64,000 nucleotides of DNA, from the NCBI GenBank assembly GCA_905250075.1, contig CAJNOP010000177.1, positions 46,980 to 110,979 on the forward strand. Direction: 5' to 3'. The position numbers and the translations under genes were made by a program. The notes under the pieces are model-generated. The model made no database searches, was not told the origin of the DNA, and worked only from the letters and a program-made list of their open reading frames with translations. Source of the stretch: Rotaria sp. Silwood1. Its lineage: Eukaryota; Rotifera; Eurotatoria; Philodinida; Philodinidae. Below, one piece after another: positions 24,367 to 34,649 of this stretch. The first letter of the stretch is position 1. Every line of letters begins with the position of its first letter.

Positions 24367-25846
24367 GTAATTTAGAGTGCATCATTTATTCTTAAATAAT
24401 TTAGGAATACAATCAACTAAATATTTAGCTAGAGTAGAAAAAAAGCCACTTCATGCAGTACCTTTCTTATTAAGTCTCATAGATTTAATCACAATATGTA
24501 CGAAGATCACGAATCATTGTTTCAAGGATGTATTATTATATTCAAAAAAGTTTCAAATATATTTGAATTAAGTCTTTGATGGCAGATATACTCTGTGATT
24601 GATGTGAAAATTTTATCTTTATCTAAAGTTTCAAGAGTGAAGCAAGGTTTTTCATAGATCATTGATTAGTTCATATAAATAATGTGAATGAAAAGGAACG
24701 AATAGTAGTATAATCCGTTGGTACTTATATTGATATTTCGTTTCAGAAATGCTCGAACTATTTCAATATGACATCGTAAATGATTTTTCATTCTAAGACA
24801 AATAATATATAATGTTTCTTTTTCTCTTTCTCTTACCATTGCTTTGCCAGCGAGAAAAAAACCTCTGTCCTTTCATTGGACATTTCAATCAGTTTTCGAT
24901 GCGCTTTCTGACGAAAGATATGCCAAAGTTGAATTTCGAATTTCCCTCTTTAAAAGTTATTATTATTATTAAATTTCGAAAAATCCTTCTAATCATTATT
25001 TCTCCTAGGTCGATTGTTCTAACAGTACTTGTAATCATAGACACCCGAAAGAAGAAAAAACATCGAGTCACTTCATAGAGAAAAAAAAAAGATAAGCTTG
25101 TGGTTGTGAATTTTGTTGCTTGTTGTATGAATACATACACATACATCAACACTGCACTGATATCCTTTTTTAAATAATGTTCAATACTTATTTTTTTTTT
25201 TGTCAGTATATGGATGACTAGGTAATAAAACAATGCGTGAATGAAATAAATTAGGTTTGATTACATTTTAATTAAACTATTTTTACAAACATTTATCTCA
25301 TATTTTGTATTATGCACTCAAAGAATATACTGTATTGGAAAGCTTTCTTATTCAATTTTATTCTAATTTAAAAATACAAACACATTTAAATTTATATTAA
25401 AATAAGTAGTTCATCAGTTAGTTCAACAACTTCAATCGATAAGAAACACCTTTGTGAATATGCTCGAAAACTTTCTGATGACTTGCAAAGATTTGACAAT
25501 GATCTTTATAAAAATAATTCTTTAAGATTAATTTCTTTTTACCTAGAATTATCTTCCTTGAAATATCATCAATTTTCTTATTATAAATACAAGATTATTG
25601 TCTTCTCCTGATTTTTCTTGATTGAGTGAATATATATTTTCTATAATCACTCGGTATTGAGGCTAGTTAAAAATAATTTTTTTCTGACACAAGCATAATT
25701 TATGTGCATTGAAAAAGGTTGAAAAACAATTAGTAGACATGTGTTTGTATTTTGTCATGATAAATATTGTAACGTAATGTCGTAATACTGATTGTTTCTT
25801 TAAATTATTGCGCATGCAATTGTAACATGTGCATTGACATGCAGTC
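24367..25846. other. Intergenic stretch, no gene seen
   Basis: About 1.5 kb between the ART-TPR polyadenylation signal and the F-box pseudogene. Short frames at 24377-24571, 24812-25078 and 25663-25860 have no domain or codon bias. No repeat or transposon end was identified. Confidence 0.45.
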
Positions 25847-26764
25847 ATGTCACATGTCACTTTTACTCGACTTGAATCTTTAAGTAACGAAGTGTTACTC
25901 GTTATTTTGGAATATCTCGATGTCTATATGCTCTAATTTGCTTTCTATGGACTCAATCATCGTTTCAATAAACTACTTCGTTCATGTGATCTCCATGTGC
26001 TGTTCGATGAGTTCAAACAAGACACCCAATAGTCTGGAATATTCTAGCGTCCTTTCATTGATTATTTTCAAATTTATCACTTATCGTTTCATAGCAACAT
26101 TACTGATATCGATAAACAATTTTTACCAATAATTGAACAAATTCTTTCTTCGCTCTCATTCCAAGGAATCGACAAAGAATTGATAAACTTAGTTCTTCGA
26201 TAGCTTGCATCCAGTAAACAAGTTAAATATTTAACTCTTGATAGTGGATGGCCAAATGGTTTTGATTTTCGTTCTCTAGTAAATTTTATATTTTGTAAAT
26301 ATGCTCATTATTTTATGTCACTTGTGACTTTTTCATTATGATTGAGACATGCTAATGATGAATTTCCTCGAACCACAGTTATTCTTCCCTATCTCCATCG
26401 TTTTTCTATAAGTCGCTGCCTTTGAACATCGAACACCATTTTATTTACTCATGATAATACATCGAATCTTCGATCACTTCGCATATGTCCACAGCAGGAA
26501 TTATTATCTACTTCGACGTCGTCAATGCATAAACTAAATCATGCTCGTGAACTTGAAATTATTTTCAACTCTACATCATTTAATCCAGCATTTATGTTGG
26601 CTTCGTTTTCAGGTTTACGACGACTTCGTATTGAATGGCAAAAAAATTATTGAAATATATATTCACCTGGTCTTCGACAGATGACTATTGACTTCTATAC
26701 TGTGCACACGAATGGAATTGATGAAAAGATAGTTAAAATATTTCAACAAAAAAATCAGTTTTAG
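25847..26764 (+). pseudogene. F-box protein pseudogene (bdelloid F-box/leucine-rich type)
   Basis: From the ATG at 25847 the frame reads MSHVTFTRLESLSNEVLLVILEYLDVYML, stop, FAFYGLNHRFNKLLRSCDLHVLFDEFKQDTQ, stop. This is a classic F-box (LESLSNEVLL.I.EYLD....AFYGLN.RFN.LL), the Skp1-binding adaptor of SCF ubiquitin ligases. In-frame stops fall at codon 24 and about codon 56, with more stops and frame changes downstream. Later pieces still read like the family's C-terminal region, for example LEIIFNSTSFNPAFMLASFSGLRRLRIEWQKN and YSPGLRQMTIDFYTVHTNGIDEK. The relic ends at a stop near 26764. It is a dead copy of a host gene with some 5 or more lesions. Confidence 0.75.
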
Positions 26765-27830
26765 TCAACAAGAAAATCAATGATCAAGATGACAACAGAT
26801 AATCATGAATATCAATATCAACAACTAGAAACAATTTATTTTGAACAGCGATGGTACTTTTGAAATTCCACTTATATGGCATTGCTATACAAATCAATAT
26901 TCGACGATTATTATGATGACAAAAATTGTCAGATAGGATTATTTCTATTACTAAATGATCTAAAACAATCGTGTTTTTTTTGTTTTGAAAGACTTTACTA
27001 TGCATCTCAGAGATCGAACACTATTACTGAGATGATCTTTGTTTCTAAACAGAAATATAAAAATAATGAATTTTCTCCGCTCTTCAAGTGCAACTACTTT
27101 CCATCATTGGCTTTATAATATTTTCAACAATAGATTTGATATACAATTTGTTTTTTTTCTATATAGCTATACTTTCAGCAATGCAATGTAGAAGATCTAA
27201 TGTATCAATAGTATTTAATCTCGCATCAAATGTTCGCAGATGTTTTAATATAAAATTGATTAAAGATGTTCGTCGAATCGAAGGTTGAACTACCTGCAAA
27301 TAGTAGTTTCGATCGAACAAATACTAACGTCAAGCATGAATATTATTAGGTTTAACGATGATAAACGATTAAATCTTCAGTTAGTTTCGGTTATGAGATA
27401 CTATTCTCTTCTAATTCTTTTATCTCAAGCAGTGAAAAAGCCTTTGGTCATATTATATAACACCAAATGTTTCCAAGTCATAGAGTTTGTGCACACAACA
27501 ATAATAGCTTGGTCATTTATTAACTGTCTATTTGATGGGCGAGTACATATAAATGAAAAGAAAAGAGAATTTTTATTGAGCTAATTGAAACAATAAGAGA
27601 TAGACAGATAATTACAAGTAGAAAATAATAGTAAGAACGATTGACATTCGTTCATACATATCACACAATGATGTGACTCGAACTAGTTGTGGCTTTGGAT
27701 TAAGAAAAACTCGATAGGAATATATGAGCTTATTGTTCTTGTGTAATATATATACATCATCAGCAATATGTTAGATAGAAAAGAGTTAGTAGTGATGATA
27801 TCAACATAGATGCATAAAAACGACCTCTCT
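26765..27830. other. Intergenic stretch with decayed open frames
   Basis: The + and - strand frames here (for example 27088-27288 and 27285-27584) are partly open but match no family I recognise. Part of it may be the degraded 3' end of the F-box copy or of another gene. Confidence 0.35.
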
Positions 27831-28856
27831 TTATATCAGTTCGGCTATGTTCATTGGCATCTCGTGTATTTTTTGTATTATAAAGTTGTTCGATGGTACG
27901 TAATGTTGCTCGATCTTTATCAGTGACAAAATTAATTGCAACATCTTTGCGACCCAATCTTCCATCACGACCGACACTGAAAAAGGCAATAGACAAATCG
28001 AATTTTATATTGTTTCTTTTATGTCAAATATTTGAAAATGAATAACCGATGGATGTAATTTTCACGGTTGTTTGACAAATCATAATTAATGACCACACTG
28101 ACTTGTTGAACGTCGATACCACGTGCCAATAAATCGGTTGCGATCAATACGAGACTGGAGCCGGAACGAAATTCTTTCATGATGAAACCACGCTGTTGCT
28201 GATCCACGTCACCGCTCTAAACGAGCAAAAAATCAACTATGAATGGATACTCATCAAATCCAATATATTCCCAATAGAAAATATGCATGTTGAGTAAGAT
28301 TGATCATACAAGTACTTACTGAAATACGACGTTCAGAAACTTACTATAGCTGATCCAGTGAAATCATGGTTTTGTTAAAATTTCGACTTTTCGGCGAGTA
28401 TTACAAAAGATGACAGCTTTCGTAATGGACATTGCTGCGTAGAGATCACAAAGCGTGTCAAATTTGTAATCCTAAACATGATAAATTCATATATGGTCAG
28501 TATATTGAATAATAACATTGGCTAATGGCTATTGAACACTTACTTCACGGTGAACATCGATGTAAAATTGCTAAATACCGTCAAGCGTCAATTCTTATTT
28601 TTTTTTATTGAGAATTTTAATCGGATCAGTCATGAATTTAGTTGTAACTTCGAGAATGTCACTAGGCATAGTAGCTAATAGAAGAATAGTCTAATGAGAG
28701 GCAAAACATCTTAAAAATGAAAGAACCATTTCCATCATACCTAAATATTTTCCGGCATTAACGTAAAGATGTTGTAAATTTGTTCTTTAAATCCTTCTTT
28801 AAGCATTTCGTCAGCTTCAACCAACACAAGCATTTTGATATTCTTGCTCTCTGAAG
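27831..28856 (-). pseudogene. eIF4A-like DEAD-box RNA helicase pseudogene, introns retained
   Basis: The second half of an eIF4A/DDX48-type helicase in about five exon pieces. In order it reads: [29 protein letters not shown] (motif II DEAD changed to VEAD); ATMPSDILEVTTKFMTDPIKIL..ELTLDGI, stop, [99 protein letters not shown]; and [35 protein letters not shown]. The family's C-terminal end ([13 protein letters not shown]) is present but out of frame by one extra A near 27865. In-frame stops lie in the second piece, and a frameshift precedes GDVDQQQ. Good splice borders remain (for example 27976 and 28047-28216), so this is a decayed gene copy, not a processed one. Motifs upstream of DEAD were not found. 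Confidence 0.85.
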
Positions 28857-29289
28857 AAATTTATTATCAAAAAAACTAAGATCAATATCAAATATTAACG
28901 ATAGTTTGATAAGACAACCACACTCAATGTTATCTTTCGTGTGTTGACTTTTTTGTTCTCATCGTCATGATTTTGAATCTTTGTTAGAAAAAACAAGAAG
29001 AGGCCAGGCTTTCAAATTACACTTGATTCAGTTTCGCATCGAATGAACTAAGAAAATCTTAAATTCTTAATAAATACAAATTGCTTTCACCATGCACATT
29101 CATTATTCGTTTGGAAACGGTGAAATTTTCCGTCCACGTCATTGTGTTGGATCTCAGTAGCATCCAAAAAGTCTTTTTATAAAAATACAAAAGACTGCAT
29201 AGATTATGTTTTAACCAAAATAACAAACCGATTTTATTTTTCATCTTCGAGATATGCTCATTATAAATGTAATCGAAAAAAAAAACTTG
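28857..29289. other. Short stretch without recognised coding content
   Basis: This is where the upstream exons of the helicase pseudogene would be expected, but I could not recognise eIF4A motifs. A 61-codon minus frame at 29059-29244 has no domain. Confidence 0.35.
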
Positions 29290-29295
29290 TTTATT
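29290..29295 (-). promoter_or_regulatory. AATAAA overlapping the methyltransferase stop codon
   Basis: On the minus strand the last codons run AAA CAA TAA AC, so the polyadenylation hexamer AATAAA includes the stop codon itself. If it is used, the 3' UTR would be only about 15-30 bases. Confidence 0.4.
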
Positions 29296-30055
29296 GTTTC
29301 ATGATATAAAATACATAACCATAACTCTCTGAATACTTTTTATACAAATTAATTTCACTTAATTGCTCATTTAGCACCCTTTCTGCTTCTTGCTGTCCCT
29401 TGTATTTCATTTCTAGTTCTTCAATTCGTCGTTCCATCGGCCCATAGTACTCATTCCACCACTCTTCTTCAGCTAAAATGAAACTATCAATCAATTCATA
29501 GCCACATTTTCTTATTGTTCGAAGATTTTCTTCTCGAGAACGCATATTTGGATAATGTTTTGACCAAAAGTCATGAGCTTCGAATGGTGGATTGTCAGTT
29601 AACCAGGATAGTTCGGAACAGACAAGATAACCATCCTTATTCAAGAATTTCTTCCATTCAGTAAGACCACGTTCGAAACCAATAATATAAACTGAACCTT
29701 CTGACCAAATCACATCGAATGTATTTGGAGTAACGAATTTGGCTAGACAAAACATATCGCCGACTAATGCCGTTACACACTCTGAAAGGCATTCTTCTTT
29801 AGCTCGTGCCAATAGAGTCTTTATGAATGGTTCATTATTATCAATTGCAGTTAAGCGATGTCCTAATCTTGCTAAATCAAAGGTAGCCACACCAGAACCA
29901 CAGCCAATATCTAGTATGTCTAGATGTTTGTGATCTAGATTAACAGAGCGTAGAGCTCGAAGAGTCGATTGAGTACTTCCAGGACTTTGTCTCGGTAAAC
30001 CATTGTGAACCTCAAAGAAGATCTGTCGAGCAAAAACATCTGATGATAGAGACAT
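29291..30055 (-). CDS. SAM-dependent class I methyltransferase
   Basis: A 254-residue protein from the ATG at 30055 (MSLSSDVFARQIFFEVHNGLPRQSPGS). The frame is open further upstream, but a TTTCTTTTAG acceptor just before the ATG suggests a 5' UTR intron, so the shorter start is preferred. Motif I is ILDIGCGSG (residues 47-55) and the acidic end of strand 2 is Asp72 in LTAIDNN. GDMF and FDVIWSEGSVYIIGFERGL..WKKFLNKDGYLVCSELSWL follow as in the UbiE/methyltransferase-11/25 type. The C-terminus is Glu-rich (EEEWWNEYYGPMERRIEELEMKY) and probably helical. The substrate cannot be told. The single coding exon and bacterial-like organisation suggest possible horizontal origin, a known bdelloid habit, but this is inference. 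An AATAAA overlaps the stop codon. Confidence 0.85.
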   Translation of the reverse strand: MSLSSDVFARQIFFEVHNGLPRQSPGSTQSTLRALRSVNLDHKHLDILDIGCGSGVATFDLARLGHRLTAIDNNEPFIKTLLARAKEECLSECVTALVGDMFCLAKFVTPNTFDVIWSEGSVYIIGFERGLTEWKKFLNKDGYLVCSELSWLTDNPPFEAHDFWSKHYPNMRSREENLRTIRKCGYELIDSFILAEEEWWNEYYGPMERRIEELEMKYKGQQEAERVLNEQLSEINLYKKYSESYGYVFYIMKQ

Positions 30056-30546
30056 ATCGTGTCTTATGTGATAACTAAAAGAAAGAAAAAATGATAAGAA
30101 ACACATAGAGAGAAGAACGGCAAGAACAACAGCAGTGGGTTTTTTTCTTTCGTAAATATATAACACTCAAAAGTACGTACACGTTTACAAGACAAAGAGA
30201 TAATCATTCTATCGCTAAGAACCCACTTGCATGTATATAAAGTTAGGCGTTTTTCAGTTGATCTTCTTTTGGCAAATGATCATTCATGCTATGTGGATAG
30301 AATCATTAACGACAGGAAAGGTCAACGTGTGATATGATGTATCTGAATCCTAGTTGATATTTATCTCAATTGTTATTTTTTATATTTTACCAAAATATGC
30401 TTTTAATGAAATCTCTACCGAGTTAAAATTTGAAACACGATGGAATCACTTTAATCATGACCGAGAAGTCTCATTCTGTCTATCAAAGCACGTGTCAGAA
30501 TCAAAAACTAATATCTTGCAAATCTTCTAGACTATCACAGACCGTA
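30056..30546. other. Upstream region of the methyltransferase gene
   Basis: Holds the presumed 5' UTR and a candidate TATA-like sequence on the minus strand (TTTATATACATGC around 30231-30243), about 180 bases before the start. No other gene was seen. Confidence 0.35.
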
Positions 30547-30668
30547 ACAGGGTATGGATGTGGGTGTGGACAAGTGTGGGTGTGAATGTGAGTATGTTCT
30601 GTTTCAACGCACACCCACATCCATACACCAACATTTACATTCACACACAGCCACCCACATTCGAAAAG
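30547..30668. repeat. GT/AC-rich hairpin repeat, copy 1
   Basis: A GT-rich arm (GTATGGATGTGGGTGTGG and onwards) is followed after a short loop by a CA-rich arm (CACACCCACATCCATACACC and onwards), so the whole unit folds back on itself. Open reading on the plus strand lies on both sides: ..KSHSVYQSTCQNQKLIS.. before and ..SVFSKSIERYPLIGVEIPDRVVGIY after. This suggests insertion into, or between exons of, a gene fragment. A further 75-codon frame follows at 30767-30994 with no recognised domain. Confidence 0.75.
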
Positions 30669-30994
30669 ATTCTGTGTTCTCAAAATCTATCGAGAGGTAC
30701 CCTCTGATCGGTGTCGAAATACCAGATCGAGTAGTTGGAATATATTAGTTATTTGAAGAATGTACAATGAAGTTGAATATTTCGACTGCTTTCGATCCAT
30801 CGAAATCAACCGTTGAAGTCGTCATGAAGAACCAGTCAATGAGACTCATCGCCGAACCCTCGACTCATCGAAAAGTGACCATCCGACTACTCGATCTGGA
30901 GCGTCGATGCCCATTGCAGGCTCAGATCGACATGTCGAAATACCCCTCGGAAGACAGCTTGAGGATTAACTCGATACATCACCGTAATTGCTAA

Positions 30995-31638
30995 ACACAA
31001 TAAGTATAATAACCATAATATCAAAAACTTTTTGATGCGTCACATATCATATGAGAGTATCATGAATAGATTCAGTGACTGAAATAGGAATCATTGAAAG
31101 ACAACATCCTAGAGAGTGACATCGCCAATGTGGTAGAATGCCGATAGTTATATGGCCGAAACAATACTACCGAAATTGAATTTGCAGAATTTCTACGTTA
31201 TTTATTTTTTAATAGCATAGAATATACTGACCAATAAGCTGATTCTTAAAGCAGTTCCCTCATTAATTAAAGCACCAAAAGGGTGTGAGTGTGACTTTTC
31301 ACACCCACACGTATATCCACAATCGATTACTCTAATATGGTCATATATGTGCTCCAAAACACATTAAGATCATCCTTAGATTTTGAGCTGCGAAAAAATG
31401 TTCACTGTCAATCTTTTATATTAAAATATTTCGCCTAAAAAGTTTTGCATTTGATTAGAAAAAAAGAAAATTTTCTTCATATCTATTATAAATAAGGAGC
31501 AAAAATCTGTTTAAAAATTCTCTGGATTAAATAAAAGTTAATTCAAAGTTCTAATATAACTTTCAATGTAAATTGTTCATTTCAATCCCCTTTGTTCTTT
31601 AATTCAAATGAAATAGTCGTTGAACCATCAGAAAATAA
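30995..31638. other. Intergenic stretch, no gene seen
   Basis: AT-rich sequence with no supported gene, apart from a small GT/AC hairpin at 31281-31321. Confidence 0.4.
31281..31321. repeat. GT/AC-rich hairpin repeat, copy 2 (short)
   Basis: GGGTGTGAGTGTGA and TCACACCCACAC pair almost directly across a TTTT loop. It is the smallest member of the family in the window. Confidence 0.65.
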
Positions 31639-32167
31639 TCACAAGACATCATCTGTCTTATAGTTGACGTCGATTTCTGTTTGATCATCATCTAATGCTA
31701 TTAACTCATACATGTTCGTATTATCTTCTGACTTATTTAATATCTGTAGTACTTCTTTAATTATGGTCATTATCGGTGTATCTTGACAGCATGACAATTT
31801 AATAATTTGATTGCAATACATGACCAAGCAATACAGAGATGCTGTCGATATCAATTGAAAACTAATTTCAGTCTTATTTTCATCAGTAATATCTTTTAAA
31901 GGAATAGTGCCATCGGTTAATTCCGGGCCATCCATAATTAAACAGTAATATTTATTGTTCAAACAACACTCACACCCTCAATCTCATAGAGCCTTTTAAC
32001 AGTAATAGAATGTTCACAATTCAAGTGGATCGATTTATTTACTTCAGTATTCTGTATAGCCACAGCAACTGGTAAATTTTGATCGATTATAGCAAATTCA
32101 ATTGGTGATGGTTGTGGATGTGGGTAGGTGGGTATGAGTGGATGGATGTGGGTAGATGGGTATGGAT

Positions 32168-33314
32168 TAGACATGTGCGGGACCAACTTTTTTTGGTCCC
32201 GGTCCCGGTCGCGGTCCCGGTGAAATTAAATTTTTGGTCCCGGTCCGGTCCCGGTCCCGGTAAATTTTTTTTGGTCCCGGTTTGGGTCCCGGTGAAAATT
32301 TTCATTTGGTCCCGGTCCCGGTCCCGGTGGAAAATTTCCTTTGGTCCCGGTGGAAATTTTCCTTTTGCTGCTGATTCCGGTGAAATTCTGTTTTTTAGTC
32401 CTGGGCTCAGTTAACACATTCGCTACGATGTGGCCTAACAGTGAGCCACGCTACATTTTAACGAGAAACTGTATAGAAAAGTACTTTATTTTTCTTTGTT
32501 CTTAGACAGGAGGTTGAACATAAAGCTTTATCTGTTCTGCCTTCAGAACTCTTTTTGTGTCCGTTATTCCATAGCATGATGGGTCTTGTTAAAAAAATCA
32601 AGACAAAAAAAATTGTTACTCACAACAGAACGTTTTTACTTTCTTTGCTACCGCATAGCTCGCTTCTCTTGACTGTTGTGCCCTTCCTTTCGCAAAGCAG
32701 CCAGTACAGCGTCTGCGGACATTGCCCTTAAATCCTTCCTTTTCTTCGAGCTTGCAATTAGTGAATTCGCGCTTGAATTGGGTTGCTGATTCAACTTCTC
32801 GAATGGCATGTCATGCTGAAATGACCTCACAGGGGTTTCGCCAAACTACAGAATGGTTACTTCGCTACATGTGATATTACAAATGGAAAAGAGAAAACGA
32901 CAGATCAGCATAGGATGAAAAGACCAAGCAGTGCATTTATCGCAAGATGAATGCAGACGAAAATGAATCTCTAGAGCTACTCTTTAATAAAACCGAATCG
33001 CGTCGAATGTGTTAAATTTGGTTTTTGTTCTACACCCAGTCTAAGTAACCTTACTTTTTCTGTTATTTGTCCATAGTCAGAGAAGTTGTTGCGGAATCTG
33101 CCGGTTTTAGATCTGGAGCAGTTCTCACTTGTATTTCCGCCGATGTTTCTTATCAACGGCAAACATGACCGGGACTAAATTGTTTTTCGATCCTGGTCCC
33201 GGTCCCAGTAAAATTCTATTTTTTGGTCCCGGTCCCGGTCCCGGTCCCGGTAAAATTCTATTTTTTGGTCCCGGTCCCGGCCACCGGGACCGGGACTGGT
33301 CCCGCACATGTCTA
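32168..33314. mobile_element. Non-autonomous hAT-type DNA transposon with GGTCCC arrays
   Basis: Perfect 18-bp terminal inverted repeats TAGACATGTGCGGGACCA stand at both ends. They are flanked by an exact 8-bp target duplication GTATGGAT (32160-32167 and 33315-33322); an 8-bp duplication and TAG-type ends are the hAT hallmark. Inside each end is a minisatellite of GGTCCC units (about 32186-32400 and 33175-33300), which produces Gly/Pro-rich open frames that are not genes. No hAT transposase is present. The element has itself been hit by the piggyBac-like insertion at 32411-33015; without it the hAT element is about 540 bp. The perfect ends and duplication argue for a fairly recent insertion. 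Confidence 0.9.
32411..33015 (-). mobile_element. piggyBac-like element nested in the hAT element
   Basis: TTAA stands at both boundaries (32411-32414 and 33012-33015), with inverted ends CACATTCGCTACG and (reverse complement) CACATTCGACGCG just inside; TTAA is the piggyBac target. On the minus strand, about 32615-32800, an open frame reads NVRRRCTGCFAKGRAQQSREASYAVAKKVKTFCCE. This resembles the start of the cysteine-rich domain at the C-terminus of piggyBac transposases (RxxC..C ... T.C..C). Most of the transposase is missing, so this is a roughly 600-bp deletion derivative. The competing 60-codon frame at 32648-32830 is a shadow. Confidence 0.7.
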
Positions 33315-33521
33315 GTATGGATAGGTGGGTATGGGTGTGGGTAGGTGTGAGAGAGGAAAGGACCCATACACCCATACCCACACCTACACCCTACCCACAC
33401 CTACACCCCACCCACACCCACACACCAACCCACATCCCACATTCACACCCCACACCCGCACTCCACATTCACACACTCATACCCCATATTCCACACCCAC
33501 ACTCTCAAAAATTTGCGTCAT

Positions 33522-34649
33522 TGTTGAACAGAGGAGCAGTGACAAAGTAGTCTTGATTAATCACACTTTGGTAATTTATGAACAGAAATTGTATTACTGA
33601 TATTTGTTACACTTTCCGTATACGAATGACACTTCTTTATTGTTCGTCTGTCGAACGTTCAAAATAAATTTTGGCTTCGAGAATATTTGACACGAGAGAA
33701 GCAAAAGTAAGAAAGCCAACGAATTTCTCACAGTTGGAAAGATTTACAAAGTGAACGATGAAAATCTTCCAATGTTTGCCTCAAGAATAATAATGATCTT
33801 CCTCTAAAGAAAAATATCGTCCCACAAATTTCATAGAATTCGAAATGTTCTACTCTCTCTCTCTCTCATAACAGGAAGATGAAATTCTACTTTTGTTGGA
33901 CTAAATCTTCTACGAAACGAAAATTTTCTAAATTCATCTCTGGGATGAACAAGGGATCAATAAGACACAGCGGAATCTTTTTACAAGTATCTGAAGCAAA
34001 TTAAGTTTCTGATTTTCATTTCTACACATAGCTAATTGCGATCATTTTGGATTAGCTGTAGAACATACTCTATTCTGGGTAGTGAGCCTTCTATTTGCTT
34101 TGTGTCAGTGAAAACATTTTCGAAGTCATACGAACATCTCTACCGAAGTTGGATGTGTGGATGCGAAATATTGCCTGTAGATGTGCATGTTTGTGAGTGA
34201 ATAAAATAACTACTCTCATCAACACATTTCTACCAAGAAACTCGTATGTGTGTGACACACTGATATTATTGATAAGAGAATTATTCGCATTTGAAGTCAC
34301 AAGAAAAAAACTAAAAAAACAGACGTAGAAGCATATTTGTCAGAGTAAAAGAATTACACGTTACTTTCTCAAGTACTGTCAATAATAGACAAAGTGTTTT
34401 ATCGTGTCAAGTTTTTTCCAAGTAAAATTTGTCCATCCAACATTGACTTTATGTCTGAATATTTTATTATCTTCAATGCAAGGTGACTAGCACAGCAACA
34501 TCTCAGTTCTTTTCTCTTTCTGTTTGACGACGGAAGTAAAAAGAATGATATATATATATATATTATCAAATCATGTAAAAGACCCTGGAGAAAGAAGGCT
34601 TTTGTAATAATATTTGGTAGATTTTCATTAGACACCTCATCTAAGTAGT
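33522..34649. other. Upstream region of the 167-residue gene; part of a segmental duplication
   Basis: No gene was found. A (CT)n run lies near 33855. From about 34170 the sequence is recognisably similar to 36320-36740 (shared GCATATTTGTCAGAGT.. / GCATATTTATCGGAGT.. and TTTTTTCCAAGTAAA), so the upstream flank was duplicated with the gene. Confidence 0.5.

Larger units (their letters stand above)
32104..33507. repeat. GT/AC-rich hairpin repeat, copy 3 (largest, split by a hAT element)
   Basis: The left part 32104-32167 (GATGTGGGTAGGTGGGTATG..) and right part 33323-33507 (AGGTGGGTATGGGTGTGGGTAGG.. then a long CCCACACC-rich arm) are one hairpin interrupted by the 1147-bp transposon at 32168-33314. 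Without the insertion it would be about 240 bp, the largest of the ten copies. On the minus strand its outer edge coincides with the donor of intron 1 of the ubiquitin-like gene. Confidence 0.8.
31639..33521 (-). pseudogene. Tandem ubiquitin-like domain gene, interrupted
   Basis: On the minus strand an ATG at 33521 opens MTQIFE. A phase-1 GT donor falls exactly at the edge of the GT-rich hairpin, and an ACCAG acceptor at 32069 resumes with IAVAIQNTEVNKSIHLNCEHSITVKRLYEIEG. After about 20 bases that break the frame (GGTGTGAGTGTTG.., itself GT-rich) the sequence resumes as NNKYYCLIMDGPELTDGTIPLKDITDENKTEISFQLIS. Together these resemble one ubiquitin-like fold (beta-1/beta-2, helix, LI..G..L.DG..L.D). 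A second similar domain follows, SLYCLVMYCNQIIKLSCCQDTPIMTIIKEVLQILNK..ALDDDQTEIDVNYKTDDVL, ending at 31639. The frame break makes this copy probably non-functional. The ubiquitin-like assignment is by pattern only. The first intron, about 1.4 kb, contains the nested hAT and piggyBac-like elements. Confidence 0.5.

Noticed and set aside
24889-25233. 114-codon minus frame
   Set aside because: It crosses homopolymer runs, has no domain and overlaps an equally open plus frame; read as chance.
30547-30668. Hairpin copy 1 as a phase-1 intron joining two plus-strand coding pieces
   Set aside because: The frames on the two sides do not join cleanly with a donor at the hairpin edge (the donor there is phase 2), so splicing is not claimed for this copy.
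32112-33400. Several Gly/Pro-rich and Thr/His-rich open frames on both strands
   Set aside because: They are translations of the GGTCCC minisatellite and of the GT/AC hairpin; they vanish once the hAT element and the hairpin are recognised.
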